64,000 nt of DNA from LVI-A0039 sp033105485. GTDB lineage: Bacteria > Bacillota_I > Bacilli_A > UBA3375. The position numbers and the translations under genes were made by a program. Below, in pieces: positions 1-8,836 of this stretch; position 1 is the stretch's first letter; each line of letters opens with the position of its first letter. The notes beneath the pieces are model-generated. The model saw only the letters and a list, made by a program, of their open reading frames with translations. It had not been told where the DNA came from and did no database searches. Where the stretch lies: NCBI GenBank assembly GCA_033105485.1, contig CP136956.1, forward strand, positions 992,001 through 1,056,000, written 5' to 3'.

Positions 1-518
1 ATACGACGATTTTCACCACGTACAGCACGTGATTTCTTTTTATTCTTTATAAGTTTTTTATTATTTTCGATTGATTTAGCTCCTGGCATCACCATATATT
101 CAAAAACCTTATCATCGTGCAACATGTAACTTGCACTTCCATCTTCAATTAAATTTAACTCTGTTCCCTCAGGAAACATTGTTGGCATACTGTTATATAA
201 TGGCAATTTAGGTAGTACTCCAAAATATGCAGCATCTACATTTAATAAATCATTTTCTTCTAAAAAGTTATAAAACCCAGTATTAGATCTATTTAACTTA
301 ACAGTGTTCATCCCATTAGTAGCATTATTTACTGGTTCATAGATATATACTTTCTTCCAGAATAGGCTATCTTCCCCAGTTAATATTTTTTCAGTAATTA
401 CTAGTGACGAAAACTTAATAATAATCAAATGATTTTCATCATTTGATTTTTTTTCCTTCAAATATTTCACAGCATTTTCATAGTGACTCATCGCGCTTAC
501 GATACAAACATTTTTCAT
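1..518 (-). CDS. Sialyltransferase-like glycosyltransferase, C-terminus outside the window
   Basis: An open frame runs from ATG at 518 to the left edge, giving 172 residues. It begins MKNVCIVSAMSHYENAVKYL, like the first Rossmann strand of bacterial sialyltransferases and polysialyltransferases (GT38/GT52, Pfam A-2_8-polyST). Residues near 130 read LIEDGSASYM, which fits the D/E-D/E-G motif that carries the catalytic acid in those families. The HP motif would lie off the window. A ribosome site (AAAGG) precedes the ATG, and the gene lies 30 bp downstream of neuD in the same operon, so it probably transfers the nonulosonic acid made by neuBCD to a surface glycan. Family membership is an inference from one motif, fold pattern and context. 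Confidence 0.55.
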   Translation of the reverse strand, partial: MKNVCIVSAMSHYENAVKYLKEKKSNDENHLIIIKFSSLVITEKILTGEDSLFWKKVYIYEPVNNATNGMNTVKLNRSNTGFYNFLEENDLLNVDAAYFGVLPKLPLYNSMPTMFPEGTELNLIEDGSASYMLHDDKVFEYMVMPGAKSIENNKKLIKNKKKSRAVRGENRR

Positions 519-548
519 ATACTTCGACCTTTCATTAAAAAACTTTCC

Positions 549-1178
549 TTACTTAATCAATTTCTTAGCAGGTACTCCCACGTACGTACCATTATCCTCT
601 ATATTCTTAACTACAACTGCTCCAGCTCCAATTGTTGCCCAAGGAGCAATTTCTACTAACTGTTTAATTGTTACTGATGCTCCAATATATGCCCCTTCAT
701 GAAGAACAACACTACCTAAAACTACAGAAGCTGGTGCAACATTACAATGACTCTTTACAATTGAGTTGTGTTCAACTATGCTTTTAGTATTAATGATAAC
801 ATTATCATATACTTCAACCTTTGCACCAACAAATGCCTCATGACCAATAAAAATTCCCTTTCCTAAAAGTAAATTTTCATCTAGAATCGTAGCTGTTGGA
901 GCAATAATATTTATTAGTTTTTCATAATGATCTTTAGCAATTAAATTATACATTTTTTTCCTTGGCGTATTATCGCCAATTGCAATGAAAACCGCATCTA
1001 TTCTTCCACTATCTAAAGCTTCAACCACTTCACTTGTAGTTCCTAGAATTGGTAAATCATTATGCATTCTTAATGGTTTATCATCAAAATACCCGACTAA
1101 TTGATACTGTTCTTGATCGATGTATGGACAAACAGCGTCACCGTGTCCACCAACACCAATAAGTGCTAATTTTTTCAT
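549..1178 (-). CDS. neuD: NeuD/PglD-type sugar O- or N-acetyltransferase
   Basis: The 209-residue protein has the two-part NeuD/PglD build. An N-terminal nucleotide-binding-like part starts LALIGVGGHGDAV, followed by a left-handed beta-helix of hexapeptide repeats (about residues 90-200, with turns such as VVLGSVVLHEGAYIGASVTI and IGAGAVVVKNI). The family acetylates sialic acids or bacillosamine-type sugars using acetyl-CoA. Its ATG overlaps the neuC stop by 4 bp (ATGA), so the two are translationally coupled. In this operon it should modify the nonulosonic acid or an intermediate. The exact substrate cannot be read from sequence. Confidence 0.88.
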   Translation of the reverse strand: MKKLALIGVGGHGDAVCPYIDQEQYQLVGYFDDKPLRMHNDLPILGTTSEVVEALDSGRIDAVFIAIGDNTPRKKMYNLIAKDHYEKLINIIAPTATILDENLLLGKGIFIGHEAFVGAKVEVYDNVIINTKSIVEHNSIVKSHCNVAPASVVLGSVVLHEGAYIGASVTIKQLVEIAPWATIGAGAVVVKNIEDNGTYVGVPAKKLIK

Positions 1179-2320
1179 GCTAGATCGTTGAATTCCTTTT
1201 TGATATCCATAATTAAGTCAATATTTTGAACAATTTCATTAATTATTGTATTAGCTGTTTCAGGTTGTTCATAAGGATTAACAATTTCTTCATTAGACTT
1301 CTCGATTAAAGTATTAATTCCTGCTGTAATCGCTTCTTTGGTATTTACAACATCAATTACACTATTACCACGTAATCTACCTTTTTGACGATCACCAATA
1401 TTAACTGTATATTTTCCTAAAGATGGAACTTCAATTAAGCCTGATGAAGAGTTTCCAATAAATCCTTTTGCATTGTAAATTAATGAATAATATACGTTTG
1501 AAGGTACGGATGTTACAAGTACAGCATTTCCATCAGATGATTGTACAAATTCTTTAGTAAGATTCATAATTGAATCTGCAGCTGTATCCGCGTTACTTCC
1601 AATAAATACAAACTTGTATTCACCTAACATTGGTTTTAATACTTCAAGTAATGTACTATTTTGATTTTCATCATTCACTAATGTTTCAGGGTGATAAGCT
1701 ACTACAAAATACTTATCTTGTTCTAAATCAAGATTAACGATTTCTGAAACTTCAGCAGTTGTTAACTTTGGTTCATTTTTTACGTTCTCAACACCTAATG
1801 CTCCTACATTACGAACACGCTTAGGTTGTTCTCCTAATTGGATTAAACGATTAGCAAATTCATCACTTGCAGCAAAGTGGAATGTAGACATTTTTGAAAT
1901 ACTGTGACGAATGAATTCATCATAGTTTCCTTCAGTCTTTTCTCCTCCGTGTAAGTGAATAATTGGAATTCTTAATAATGAAGCTACAATTGCTACCGCA
2001 AAGATTTCAAAACGATCTCCAAGAATTAAAATTGCATCTGGACGATCAGCAATAAAGTGTTGCTTATAACCGTCCATAGTTAAAGTAAATGAATCAATGA
2101 TTCCTGCATCAGAAGTGTTTTCCATATTACTGTCAACAGTCTTATAGATTTCTACTTCATCAGCTTTAATATCATTAATTGTTAACCCATACTTTGATTC
2201 TAAATGCATACCTGTAACAGTTACTCTAGTTTCTAGTTCTGGAGTATCTTTTAGTTTTCTAATTAAGTTTCTTAATATCCCGTACTCGGCACGAGAACCT
2301 GTAATAATTTCAATTTTCAT
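1175..2320 (-). CDS. neuC: UDP-N-acetylglucosamine 2-epimerase (hydrolysing), NeuC type
   Basis: NeuC converts a UDP-HexNAc to a free ManNAc-type sugar plus UDP, the first committed step of sialic or legionaminic acid synthesis. Diagnostic stretches are the N-terminal ITGSRAEYG, LILGDRFE, HLHGGEKTEG near residue 115, HFAASDEFANR and the late IGNSSSGLIEVPSLG. At 381 residues it has the normal family length. I start it at ATG 2320, two bases after the neuB stop; a longer TTG start at 2329 is possible but less likely. The gene sits tightly between neuB and neuD. Confidence 0.92.
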   Translation of the reverse strand: MKIEIITGSRAEYGILRNLIRKLKDTPELETRVTVTGMHLESKYGLTINDIKADEVEIYKTVDSNMENTSDAGIIDSFTLTMDGYKQHFIADRPDAILILGDRFEIFAVAIVASLLRIPIIHLHGGEKTEGNYDEFIRHSISKMSTFHFAASDEFANRLIQLGEQPKRVRNVGALGVENVKNEPKLTTAEVSEIVNLDLEQDKYFVVAYHPETLVNDENQNSTLLEVLKPMLGEYKFVFIGSNADTAADSIMNLTKEFVQSSDGNAVLVTSVPSNVYYSLIYNAKGFIGNSSSGLIEVPSLGKYTVNIGDRQKGRLRGNSVIDVVNTKEAITAGINTLIEKSNEEIVNPYEQPETANTIINEIVQNIDLIMDIKKEFNDLA

Positions 2321-2321
2321 A

Positions 2322-3326
2322 TTAATCAATTAACTCATCTTCCGCGTAATCTTTTTTAGCTACTGTTCCTAAAACATCATACCATTTCATTGGTGAAATA
2401 CCATTACCTGGACGTTTAACTGTAATGTTATCAACTGTTAAAACATCTCCTGCTTTAATATCAGCTGAAGCTACAATTGATTTTCTTGCTACTGGAATGT
2501 TTTTCTTTTCGATTTCAGTTGCTTCTAATTTAGGCGTACCCATCATTACTTCGATTTTACGAACACCTTCTACTAATGCATCTAACACTTCTGGGTTAGC
2601 TGATGCTTTGTGGTCCGGACCTGGCATGTCGTTATCTAAAGTAAAGTGTTTTTCAACTACTTCTGCACCTAAAGCTACTGAACCAATTGCTGCTTCATAT
2701 CCACTTGAGTGATCTGATAATCCGATTGTGTAATCCGGGAAGTTATCAATTAAATACTTAACAGTACTGATGTGCATTTCATCATCAGGAGTTGGGTATT
2801 CAGTAATACAGTGTAAAATTGTAATTTCTTCACGTTTTTTTCCTTGGTTTTCTAAAATTTCTAAAGCTTGTTTCACTTCATCAATGTTAGCCATACCAGT
2901 TGAAATAATAATACTTCCTGGTAAACTACCAATTTTTTCTAAGTATGGTAAGTTTGTAACTTCACCAGATGGAATTTTCCAAATTTTCATGTCTAATTGC
3001 TCTAAGAATTCGATTGAATCAAAATCAAATGGTGTTGAGAACCAGTCTACACCTTTTGCTGCTGTATATTTAAATAGTTCTAAATATGTCTCATAAGATA
3101 ATTCAAGTTTCTTAGTCATTTCTAATTGAGAATCTGCATCTCCAGTGTTTTTCACTTGGTATTCAGCCTTTGGCGCTACCTTTGAGATTAATTTATCTGC
3201 TTTGAAAGTTTGGAACTTAACTGCATCAACTCCAGATTCTACTGCTCTATCTACTAATTCGTAAGCTAATTTTTCATCTCCGTTGTGGTTGCATCCAATT
3301 TCTGCAATAATATAAGTTTTCTTCAT
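2322..3326 (-). CDS. neuB: N-acetylneuraminate synthase family protein (NeuB)
   Basis: NeuB condenses phosphoenolpyruvate with ManNAc or a related hexose to give a nine-carbon nonulosonic acid. The TIM-barrel part carries IAEIGCNHNGD, VDAVKFQTFKADKL, ISTGMANIDEV, LHCITEYPTP, IGLSDHSSGYE and the metal-site region EKHFTLDNDMPGPDHKAS. A C-terminal SAF (antifreeze-like) domain spans about residues 275-334 (RKSIVASADIKAGDVLT). It is first in the operon, with GGAG four bases before the ATG. No CMP-sugar synthetase (neuA), needed to activate the product, lies in the window; it may lie past the left edge. Whether the product is Neu5Ac or a legionaminic-type acid is undecided. Confidence 0.93.
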   Translation of the reverse strand: MKKTYIIAEIGCNHNGDEKLAYELVDRAVESGVDAVKFQTFKADKLISKVAPKAEYQVKNTGDADSQLEMTKKLELSYETYLELFKYTAAKGVDWFSTPFDFDSIEFLEQLDMKIWKIPSGEVTNLPYLEKIGSLPGSIIISTGMANIDEVKQALEILENQGKKREEITILHCITEYPTPDDEMHISTVKYLIDNFPDYTIGLSDHSSGYEAAIGSVALGAEVVEKHFTLDNDMPGPDHKASANPEVLDALVEGVRKIEVMMGTPKLEATEIEKKNIPVARKSIVASADIKAGDVLTVDNITVKRPGNGISPMKWYDVLGTVAKKDYAEDELID

Positions 3327-3381
3327 ATTTCTCCAATATTTTTAATTTTTTTTTTATTAATTTAAAATTTAAACTATTTGT

Positions 3382-3411
3382 ATTATAGCATATTAATACT
3401 CGATATTTAAA
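3382..3411 (-). promoter_or_regulatory. Promoter of the neuBCD operon
   Basis: On the minus strand a TATAAT -10 (3382-3387) is preceded by TGC, an extended -10. A weak TTTAAA -35 lies at 3406-3411 with an 18-bp spacer. It sits about 60 bp ahead of the neuB start. Confidence 0.65.
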
Positions 3412-3412
3412 C

Positions 3413-3441
3413 AAAAAAAGTAACCAAACATAGTTGGTTAC
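3413..3441 (-). terminator. Second of two tandem terminators after the ASST gene
   Basis: The minus strand reads GTAACCAA, a short loop, TTGGTTAC, then seven T residues. It ends transcription from the gene at 3506-5137 before it reaches the neuB promoter. Confidence 0.8.
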
Positions 3442-3462
3442 ATAACTTTTTTATCAAAGTTT

Positions 3463-3491
3463 AAAAAAAAAGAAAACCAATTGGCTTTCTT
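3463..3491 (-). terminator. First terminator after the ASST gene
   Basis: The minus strand reads AAGAAAGCC-AATT-GGTTTTCTT followed by T7. This 9-bp stem with one G-T pair starts 14 bp after the stop codon. Two tandem terminators isolate the gene from the neu operon. Confidence 0.85.
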
Positions 3492-3505
3492 TTAAATTTT
3501 GTATA

Positions 3506-5137
3506 TTATGCTACTTCAAATGAAGTCGCTAATTTATCAATTGATACTGCTGTACCACGGTAATCGTGAGCACGCTCATCACTCTTAGGAATTCCCATTT
3601 CATAGACAATGTTTCCATCTGCATCTAAGATTAAGTAAGTTGGAACTTTCCCTGAACCTTCGAATACATCATAGTAGTTGTTGTCAGTTTCAAAAGTGTT
3701 TACCCATGATACGATTGGAGAATAGTAAGGTAACGCAAAGTTATCTAACATTTCTACTGAGAAATCGTCTAAGTTAACTGCATATGTAATGATTGTAGAC
3801 TCATCGAATTCATGTTTTCCATCATCTGCATAAGCACAAGTATCCCATTTTTTAAATGGTCCTTCCACTTGGTCAGTTTTATATTCGTTACCATCAGCAT
3901 CTTTACATACATTGTTATCGAATGCAGTAACTACAAATTGGTTTTCAGAACGATATTCTTCATACTTAGGGTTTTCATTAATGTAAACACTGTGTTGTCC
4001 TGAAGTATAAACCATATCTCCAATTGGATTTAATACTTTATCTGCACTTTCTTGTACATCCCCTGGCTCATCAATGATCCAGTTGATTTCAAATGATTTT
4101 GCATCTAATGCAAATAACATACCTTGTGCTTGTGAAGACATAATAATAGAATCTGTAGCTTCATCATAAGTAATTGCATTTACGTGCATTGGGTCAAATT
4201 CAACACCACTTGCAACTACAGGGTTTTCATCAAACATTTCATGCATATCGATTAATTCTTTGAATTTACCAGTTTGGTCATCAAATGTTGCAATTTGAGT
4301 TTCAACAATTGAACTATCACCGTCGGCTTGCATTCCACCTTCAAGTTCACTATCTGCTGTTGCTAATACATAAAGTGTATTATCGTCACCATTTGCGAAA
4401 TCGTGGTGTGCTTCCGTACCTTCAGGCATGTTGTATTCAGTTTTGATTACACCCATTGCATCACTCTTGTATACGTACTTTGGATCTTTACCAAATCCTA
4501 CTGAATAGAAAGAGTTGTCATTATAGTGGAAGTACTGAGTTCTTTTAGTTGGAGTGTAGAATCTTAAATCTCCATCTAAGTCGTAACCATTATATGTTGC
4601 TGAAAAAATAATTTTATTATTTAATAATTCAACTGCTTCATCACTAGTTTGCTCAACGTCTGTCGTTAAGTAACTATCAGGAATTTCTTGGTCTGAAGTA
4701 TCAATTGATACCGTGTTTGTATCTACAACTTCTCCATTTGCATCTTTAGTTGTAATTTCAACTGTATTTTCACCATAGTATAATCCCATTACTGGAACAA
4801 TAACTTCTGTTGATAATGCTTCTGATGTGAATGTATAATCTGTATCTTCTGTTTTCCCATTTACTGTGTACTCGAATGAAACTTTTTCTTCACTGTTGAA
4901 AGCTACATAAGCAGATAACACGTTGAAGTTCCATGGGTTTACTACAACCTCAGGATTTTCTAATGTTGCTTCTGAGTTTTCAAATTGCTCTAAATACGTT
5001 TCTTTTTGATCTAATTGTGTATTATAGATATCACTGTGATCAATTTTAGCATCATTGTCTACTGTATCAACTGCAGAAGTTGAACATCCAGCTAAGCCAA
5101 TGATTAGTCCTAATGTTAAAATAATTTTTTTCTTCGT
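3506..5137 (-). CDS. Arylsulfotransferase (ASST) family lipoprotein with apparent ACG start
   Basis: ASST enzymes move sulfate from one phenolic ester to another phenol outside the cytoplasm. The 543-residue frame has a lipoprotein signal (KKKIILTLGLIIGLAGC, lipobox LAGC), a beta-rich N-terminal domain (about 70-145) and a propeller. The propeller has family marks EAHHDF, DPMHVNAITYDEATDSI, SGQHSV, TAFDNN and a late Arg (YRGTAVSI). No ATG, GTG or TTG lies ahead of the signal peptide in frame. The codon at the expected start, four bases after an AGGA ribosome site, is ACG (5137-5135), and the frame is closed upstream by TAA. The first usual codon, GTG 4921, would remove the whole export signal. 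The gene may be poorly translated or start-mutated. ASST membership rests on the His/Arg motifs; the substrate is unknown. Confidence 0.75.
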   Translation of the reverse strand, partial: TKKKIILTLGLIIGLAGCSTSAVDTVDNDAKIDHSDIYNTQLDQKETYLEQFENSEATLENPEVVVNPWNFNVLSAYVAFNSEEKVSFEYTVNGKTEDTDYTFTSEALSTEVIVPVMGLYYGENTVEITTKDANGEVVDTNTVSIDTSDQEIPDSYLTTDVEQTSDEAVELLNNKIIFSATYNGYDLDGDLRFYTPTKRTQYFHYNDNSFYSVGFGKDPKYVYKSDAMGVIKTEYNMPEGTEAHHDFANGDDNTLYVLATADSELEGGMQADGDSSIVETQIATFDDQTGKFKELIDMHEMFDENPVVASGVEFDPMHVNAITYDEATDSIIMSSQAQGMLFALDAKSFEINWIIDEPGDVQESADKVLNPIGDMVYTSGQHSVYINENPKYEEYRSENQFVVTAFDNNVCKDADGNEYKTDQVEGPFKKWDTCAYADDGKHEFDESTIITYAVNLDDFSVEMLDNFALPYYSPIVSWVNTFETDNNYYDVFEGSGKVPTYLILDADGNIVYEMGIPKSDERAHDYRGTAVSIDKLATSFEVA

Positions 5138-5167
5138 TTTTCCTTTTACTCTTTATTTACGGTGTAC

Positions 5168-5195
5168 ATTTTACCACATATTTAAATGAGAGCAA
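5168..5195 (-). promoter_or_regulatory. Promoter of the ASST lipoprotein gene
   Basis: The minus strand has TTGCTC (5190-5195), a 16-bp spacer and TAAAAT (5168-5173) with an extended TGG. Transcription should begin near 5161, leaving a leader of about 24 nt. This fixes the start codon region around 5137. Confidence 0.65.
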
Positions 5196-5383
5196 CTTAA
5201 AAGTTACATATTATTTGTATCTAAATGCAGTTGTCATCCTCTTTTTACACATAAAACTACCACATAAATCTAGAATAACATTATCTTGATTGTGGAATGA
5301 AAGTAATATTTTTAGAACGAATTTATTAAATATTTGCGTCAAAAAAAATGAGATGTTTTCATGTTAAAAATACTAAAATATAG

Positions 5384-5389
5384 TATAAT
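5384..5389 (+). promoter_or_regulatory. -10 element of the glucosaminidase gene
   Basis: TATAAT lies in a strongly AT-rich stretch about 83 bp before the TTG start. No convincing -35 is seen. The 5196-5383 interval between the divergent promoters shows nothing else that I can interpret. Confidence 0.45.
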
Positions 5390-5471
5390 TAAAGTAATGC
5401 AAATTTGGCTAATCACCAAATATTTTTGGCTGCTATTTTTGCTTTTTATGATTTTTGAAAGGAGCAGTAAC

Positions 5472-8400
5472 TTGAAAGTTTTAATTTTTAAGTTACGCAA
5501 AGTTATGAATAAAGTTTTACAAATTTTTATGTTTGTTACAATCGTTGGTTCACAATTTACTGGGATTGCAACAAACGTAAGTCTGTATGCCTCTGAAATC
5601 CAAAGTACAAGCAATCAAGAGGTAACAAGCGAGGACATTTCAGCCCCAACTGAAGAAGTTTCAAGCGAAGAAATCTCTGAAGTTTCTAGTGATACTGTCT
5701 TATCTGAAGAAGAGGAAGATACTGCATCTGAAACTGTTGAGTCAGAATCTGACCAAGATAGTGAAGTCAGTTCACAATCAGAAGTAGCTTCTGTGCAAGT
5801 CTCACAAGTAGAATCAGAAGTTATTTCTGAAACTACTAGCGATGAAGGTGAAGTTGATGCAAGTAATATCGAGGCACAAATTACAATCGATGAGGATGGG
5901 GCTTTAGCTACACCTCAAACTGCAATTCCGACTGCATTTCGTTCTGCTAGTCAATTAAACGAAGATGAAAACTTAACTAGTTATCAAAACCAATTACGTT
6001 TAGATGCAAATAGTGGTGAATCTTCAATTAAAATTGATTTTACTTCTAAAAGCAAAGCGTTAAGTGAGGAATTAACTGATACACCTATTTATTACACGAT
6101 TAATGAAGATGGGGATTTAGCTAATGGGTCAACTAAGCAACCTAAAAGTTATGAGGGGAACTTAATTACTGTTTTAAACGGAACTATTATCGATAGTGAT
6201 AGTGCAATCGTGCGAACTAGTGGTGGTTATAATAAGACGTTTTATATTTATAGTTCAATTGCTGATTTAAAATCTGAAACTGATGGTATTCCTGTTAGTG
6301 GTGGTGGTTTCGATGGTACTTTTATTGAAACTGTAGAAGAAGATGGAAAATACTATACTCATTTAAAAATTAGTGGATATGAAGGTTATACTGAAGCAGG
6401 AAACGTGCAAATAGTTCCTGAACAATTAATCAAGTCTCGCTCTTACTATACAAGTGAGGATGGAAGTTGGGTTTACCACTCAGCAATTGACCCTGTTACA
6501 TCTACTGAATATGACACAATGGCAATCGGAGAAGCTCCTGCTAATGCTACTGTTGGTGTTAAATATTACACAGATGATGACGCAACTTATTACACTGATC
6601 AAATTATTACCGAGGCTGATACTAAGTCATCTGTTTCATACAATTCATACTTTCAAAATTTACCTTTTAGATCTGTAAGTAACTATACAGCTGCTGACTA
6701 TAAAAGTTATTTAAAGGCAAAAGGAAAGACTGATTCTGTTTACTATAATGAAACTAATGCTTTTACTGATGCTCAATCAAAAGAAAGTGTAAACTCATTA
6801 CTTATTTTCTCAATGGCAAATCACGAATCTGCTTATGGGTTAAGTACATATGCTAAAGCTTGTAATAACTTCTTTGGACGTGGTGCGATTGATTCAGACC
6901 CTGACAAAGCTTGTCAACAATATGGATACCCAACTCCAACGGATGGAATTTTAGCGCAAGCGTTATTCTTACAAAATGGATACTTTGATGTTTTAGATTG
7001 GCGTTATGCTGGTACACATGTTGGTAATAAAGCGAGTGGTATGAACGTAAAGTATGCTTCAGATACTGACTGGGGTAAAAAAATTTCAAACCATGCATAC
7101 ATGATGGACCAATACATGAATGGAAAAGAAGAAGACAAGTATGCAATTGCTAAAGTTTCAGGTAAGAAGTATGTATATACTGGTCCGAAATTAGCAACAA
7201 AAGTTAAAAGTAGTAATGACTCACAAAAACTTGATTTCTACGACTTAAGTCAAATGACTGGGACAAGTAACACTGTAAATGTTGTTGCTCTTCAACAAGA
7301 GAGTGGCGCTTATCAAATTTACGTACCAACTGCAGTAAAGCAAAGTTCATCTTCAGATTGTAGTTTTACTAACTCAATGGGTGGAAAATATCCAAACTAT
7401 GGAGGACGTACTAAAAAATCAGTTGCTACTGGTACTGCTAACTATTCTTGTGACTATGAAAACTTCACAAGACAAAAATATTGGATTTCTAAATCAAATA
7501 CAAGTATTATTAATGATAAGTCAGTTCCTTATACAACTCATACTGTAAAAACTTATGATGATAATGGAAATCTTCAGTTTTCTTTTGTTGTAAACAATAC
7601 AAATGATGTAATTAGATTTGCATACAGATATGATACTAAAGGGAACATTATTAAGAAATATGTATACCAAGACGGAACTGTTTATGGAGATTCACATTGG
7701 AATAAATATAAAACTGTATACGATGTTAAGAATGGACAAGTAACAAAAGCGCAATCATATACAACTGCTCAAAATGTTCAATATATTTATACGTACTATG
7801 ATGGAGCAACATTAAGTAACAATACAAGTTATATGAAAAATAGATTTGATATTGATCCTAAAACAGGATACATTAAACAAGCTAACGCTTATACAAAAGG
7901 TGCAAACCGTAAACGTACAACTGTATACACATATAATCCTAAAACAAAATATGGAAACCATACAGCAAATCTAAAATGGAAATTCAATTTAAATACATCA
8001 AATGGTGATATTATCAATTGTTATCAATACATTGACGGTGCAAATTCTGGTTTTAATAAAGTTTATACATATGTATCAGGTACTAAATATGGATCTGCTG
8101 GTGTAGATAAGTATAAAGATGTTTTCTGGTTAAAAGGAAAAAATAATGAAATAGACTATGCTTACCGTTATGAAAATGGAGTTCAAACTAAATACTATAC
8201 ATACGTAGATGGAACTCAATATGGTTCTGCTGGTGTAACTAAGTATAAAGACGTTTTCTGGTTAAAAGGAAATAATAAGGAAATCGACTTTGCTTATCGT
8301 TATGAAGATGGTAAACGTACTAAACGATATACATATGTAGATGGTACTAAACTTGGAAGTCAATCTACTAAAACATTTAAAGATGTTTTCTGGCTTGAAA

Positions 8401-8666
8401 ATGATAACTTAGTTATTGATTATGCAATGCGATATAGTAATGGGGTTCCTACAAAAGTATATACTTATGTTGATGGGACTAAGATCGGTAATGCTTCAAC
8501 AAAAACATTTAGAGATGTTTTTTGGCTAAAAAATGGTAACATGGAAATCGATTATGCTGTTAGATATGTTAATGGTGAAAGATACAAACACTATACATAT
8601 GATGAAGGAACAAGATGGGGAGTAGATAAATTATCTGACCACATTAAAGAAACTTTCTATTATTAA
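5472..8666 (+). CDS. Secreted glucosaminidase (autolysin) with C-terminal 44-residue repeats
   Basis: This enzyme should cleave the glycan strand of peptidoglycan outside the cell. I start it at TTG 5472, seven bases after GGAG and opening a signal peptide (KVLIFKLRKVMNKV, then a hydrophobic core ending LYAS); 1064 residues. An acidic Ser/Glu-rich linker spans about residues 40-170. The catalytic domain is at about 410-555, with the typical MANHESAYGLS carrying the general-acid Glu near 451, then NNFFGRGAID. This matches the glucosaminidase (GH73, LytD-like) family. The last 200 residues are four 44-residue repeats of the YTYVDGT...KDVFWL...YAYRYENG type plus a partial fifth, probably for wall binding. 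No sorting motif or membrane anchor is visible. Confidence 0.82.
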   Translation: MKVLIFKLRKVMNKVLQIFMFVTIVGSQFTGIATNVSLYASEIQSTSNQEVTSEDISAPTEEVSSEEISEVSSDTVLSEEEEDTASETVESESDQDSEVSSQSEVASVQVSQVESEVISETTSDEGEVDASNIEAQITIDEDGALATPQTAIPTAFRSASQLNEDENLTSYQNQLRLDANSGESSIKIDFTSKSKALSEELTDTPIYYTINEDGDLANGSTKQPKSYEGNLITVLNGTIIDSDSAIVRTSGGYNKTFYIYSSIADLKSETDGIPVSGGGFDGTFIETVEEDGKYYTHLKISGYEGYTEAGNVQIVPEQLIKSRSYYTSEDGSWVYHSAIDPVTSTEYDTMAIGEAPANATVGVKYYTDDDATYYTDQIITEADTKSSVSYNSYFQNLPFRSVSNYTAADYKSYLKAKGKTDSVYYNETNAFTDAQSKESVNSLLIFSMANHESAYGLSTYAKACNNFFGRGAIDSDPDKACQQYGYPTPTDGILAQALFLQNGYFDVLDWRYAGTHVGNKASGMNVKYASDTDWGKKISNHAYMMDQYMNGKEEDKYAIAKVSGKKYVYTGPKLATKVKSSNDSQKLDFYDLSQMTGTSNTVNVVALQQESGAYQIYVPTAVKQSSSSDCSFTNSMGGKYPNYGGRTKKSVATGTANYSCDYENFTRQKYWISKSNTSIINDKSVPYTTHTVKTYDDNGNLQFSFVVNNTNDVIRFAYRYDTKGNIIKKYVYQDGTVYGDSHWNKYKTVYDVKNGQVTKAQSYTTAQNVQYIYTYYDGATLSNNTSYMKNRFDIDPKTGYIKQANAYTKGANRKRTTVYTYNPKTKYGNHTANLKWKFNLNTSNGDIINCYQYIDGANSGFNKVYTYVSGTKYGSAGVDKYKDVFWLKGKNNEIDYAYRYENGVQTKYYTYVDGTQYGSAGVTKYKDVFWLKGNNKEIDFAYRYEDGKRTKRYTYVDGTKLGSQSTKTFKDVFWLENDNLVIDYAMRYSNGVPTKVYTYVDGTKIGNASTKTFRDVFWLKNGNMEIDYAVRYVNGERYKHYTYDEGTRWGVDKLSDHIKETFYY
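8064..8663 (+). repeat. Tandem 132-bp coding repeats
   Basis: Four units of exactly 132 bp start at 8064, 8196, 8328 and 8460, with a partial unit from 8592. Each encodes a 44-residue module beginning YTYV-GT and containing DVFWL and a Tyr-rich end. More decayed versions occur upstream (about 7620-8060). Units 1 and 2 are the most alike. Confidence 0.9.
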
Positions 8667-8673
8667 ATTTAAA

Positions 8674-8720
8674 ACAATTAACACGACCATTTATTTGGTT
8701 TGTAGTTGATTGTTTTTTTT
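8674..8720 (+). terminator. Terminator after the glucosaminidase gene
   Basis: An imperfect stem (ACAATTAACACGACCA pairing with TGGTTTGTAGTTGATTGT) is followed by eight T residues. Confidence 0.75.
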
Positions 8721-8804
8721 ACGCTAATTAGACTAGATATAAACATAAACAGTATGACATTACAACGATTAGTTTCTATCTATATAACTACACATTATTT
8801 ATGC

Positions 8805-8810
8805 TATAAT
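8805..8810 (+). promoter_or_regulatory. Extended -10 promoter of the ABC-F gene
   Basis: TGCTATAAT lies 26 bp before the start codon, with GGAGG at 8827-8831. No clear -35 hexamer is seen. Confidence 0.6.
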
Positions 8811-8836
8811 AGGACTAATGAAAATTGGAGGTCGCT

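Noticed and set aside
5150..5173. Seven-codon minus-strand frame ahead of the ASST gene (ATG TAC ACC...)
   Set aside because: Its ATG overlaps the -10 element and lies before the expected transcription start, so it is unlikely to be translated.
6454..6678. Plus-strand frame inside the glucosaminidase gene
   Set aside because: It is an alternate reading of the conserved catalytic region upstream part, without a ribosome site.
8064..8663. Long tandem repeats as a possible mobile or CRISPR element
   Set aside because: They are 132-bp in-frame protein repeats of the glucosaminidase.
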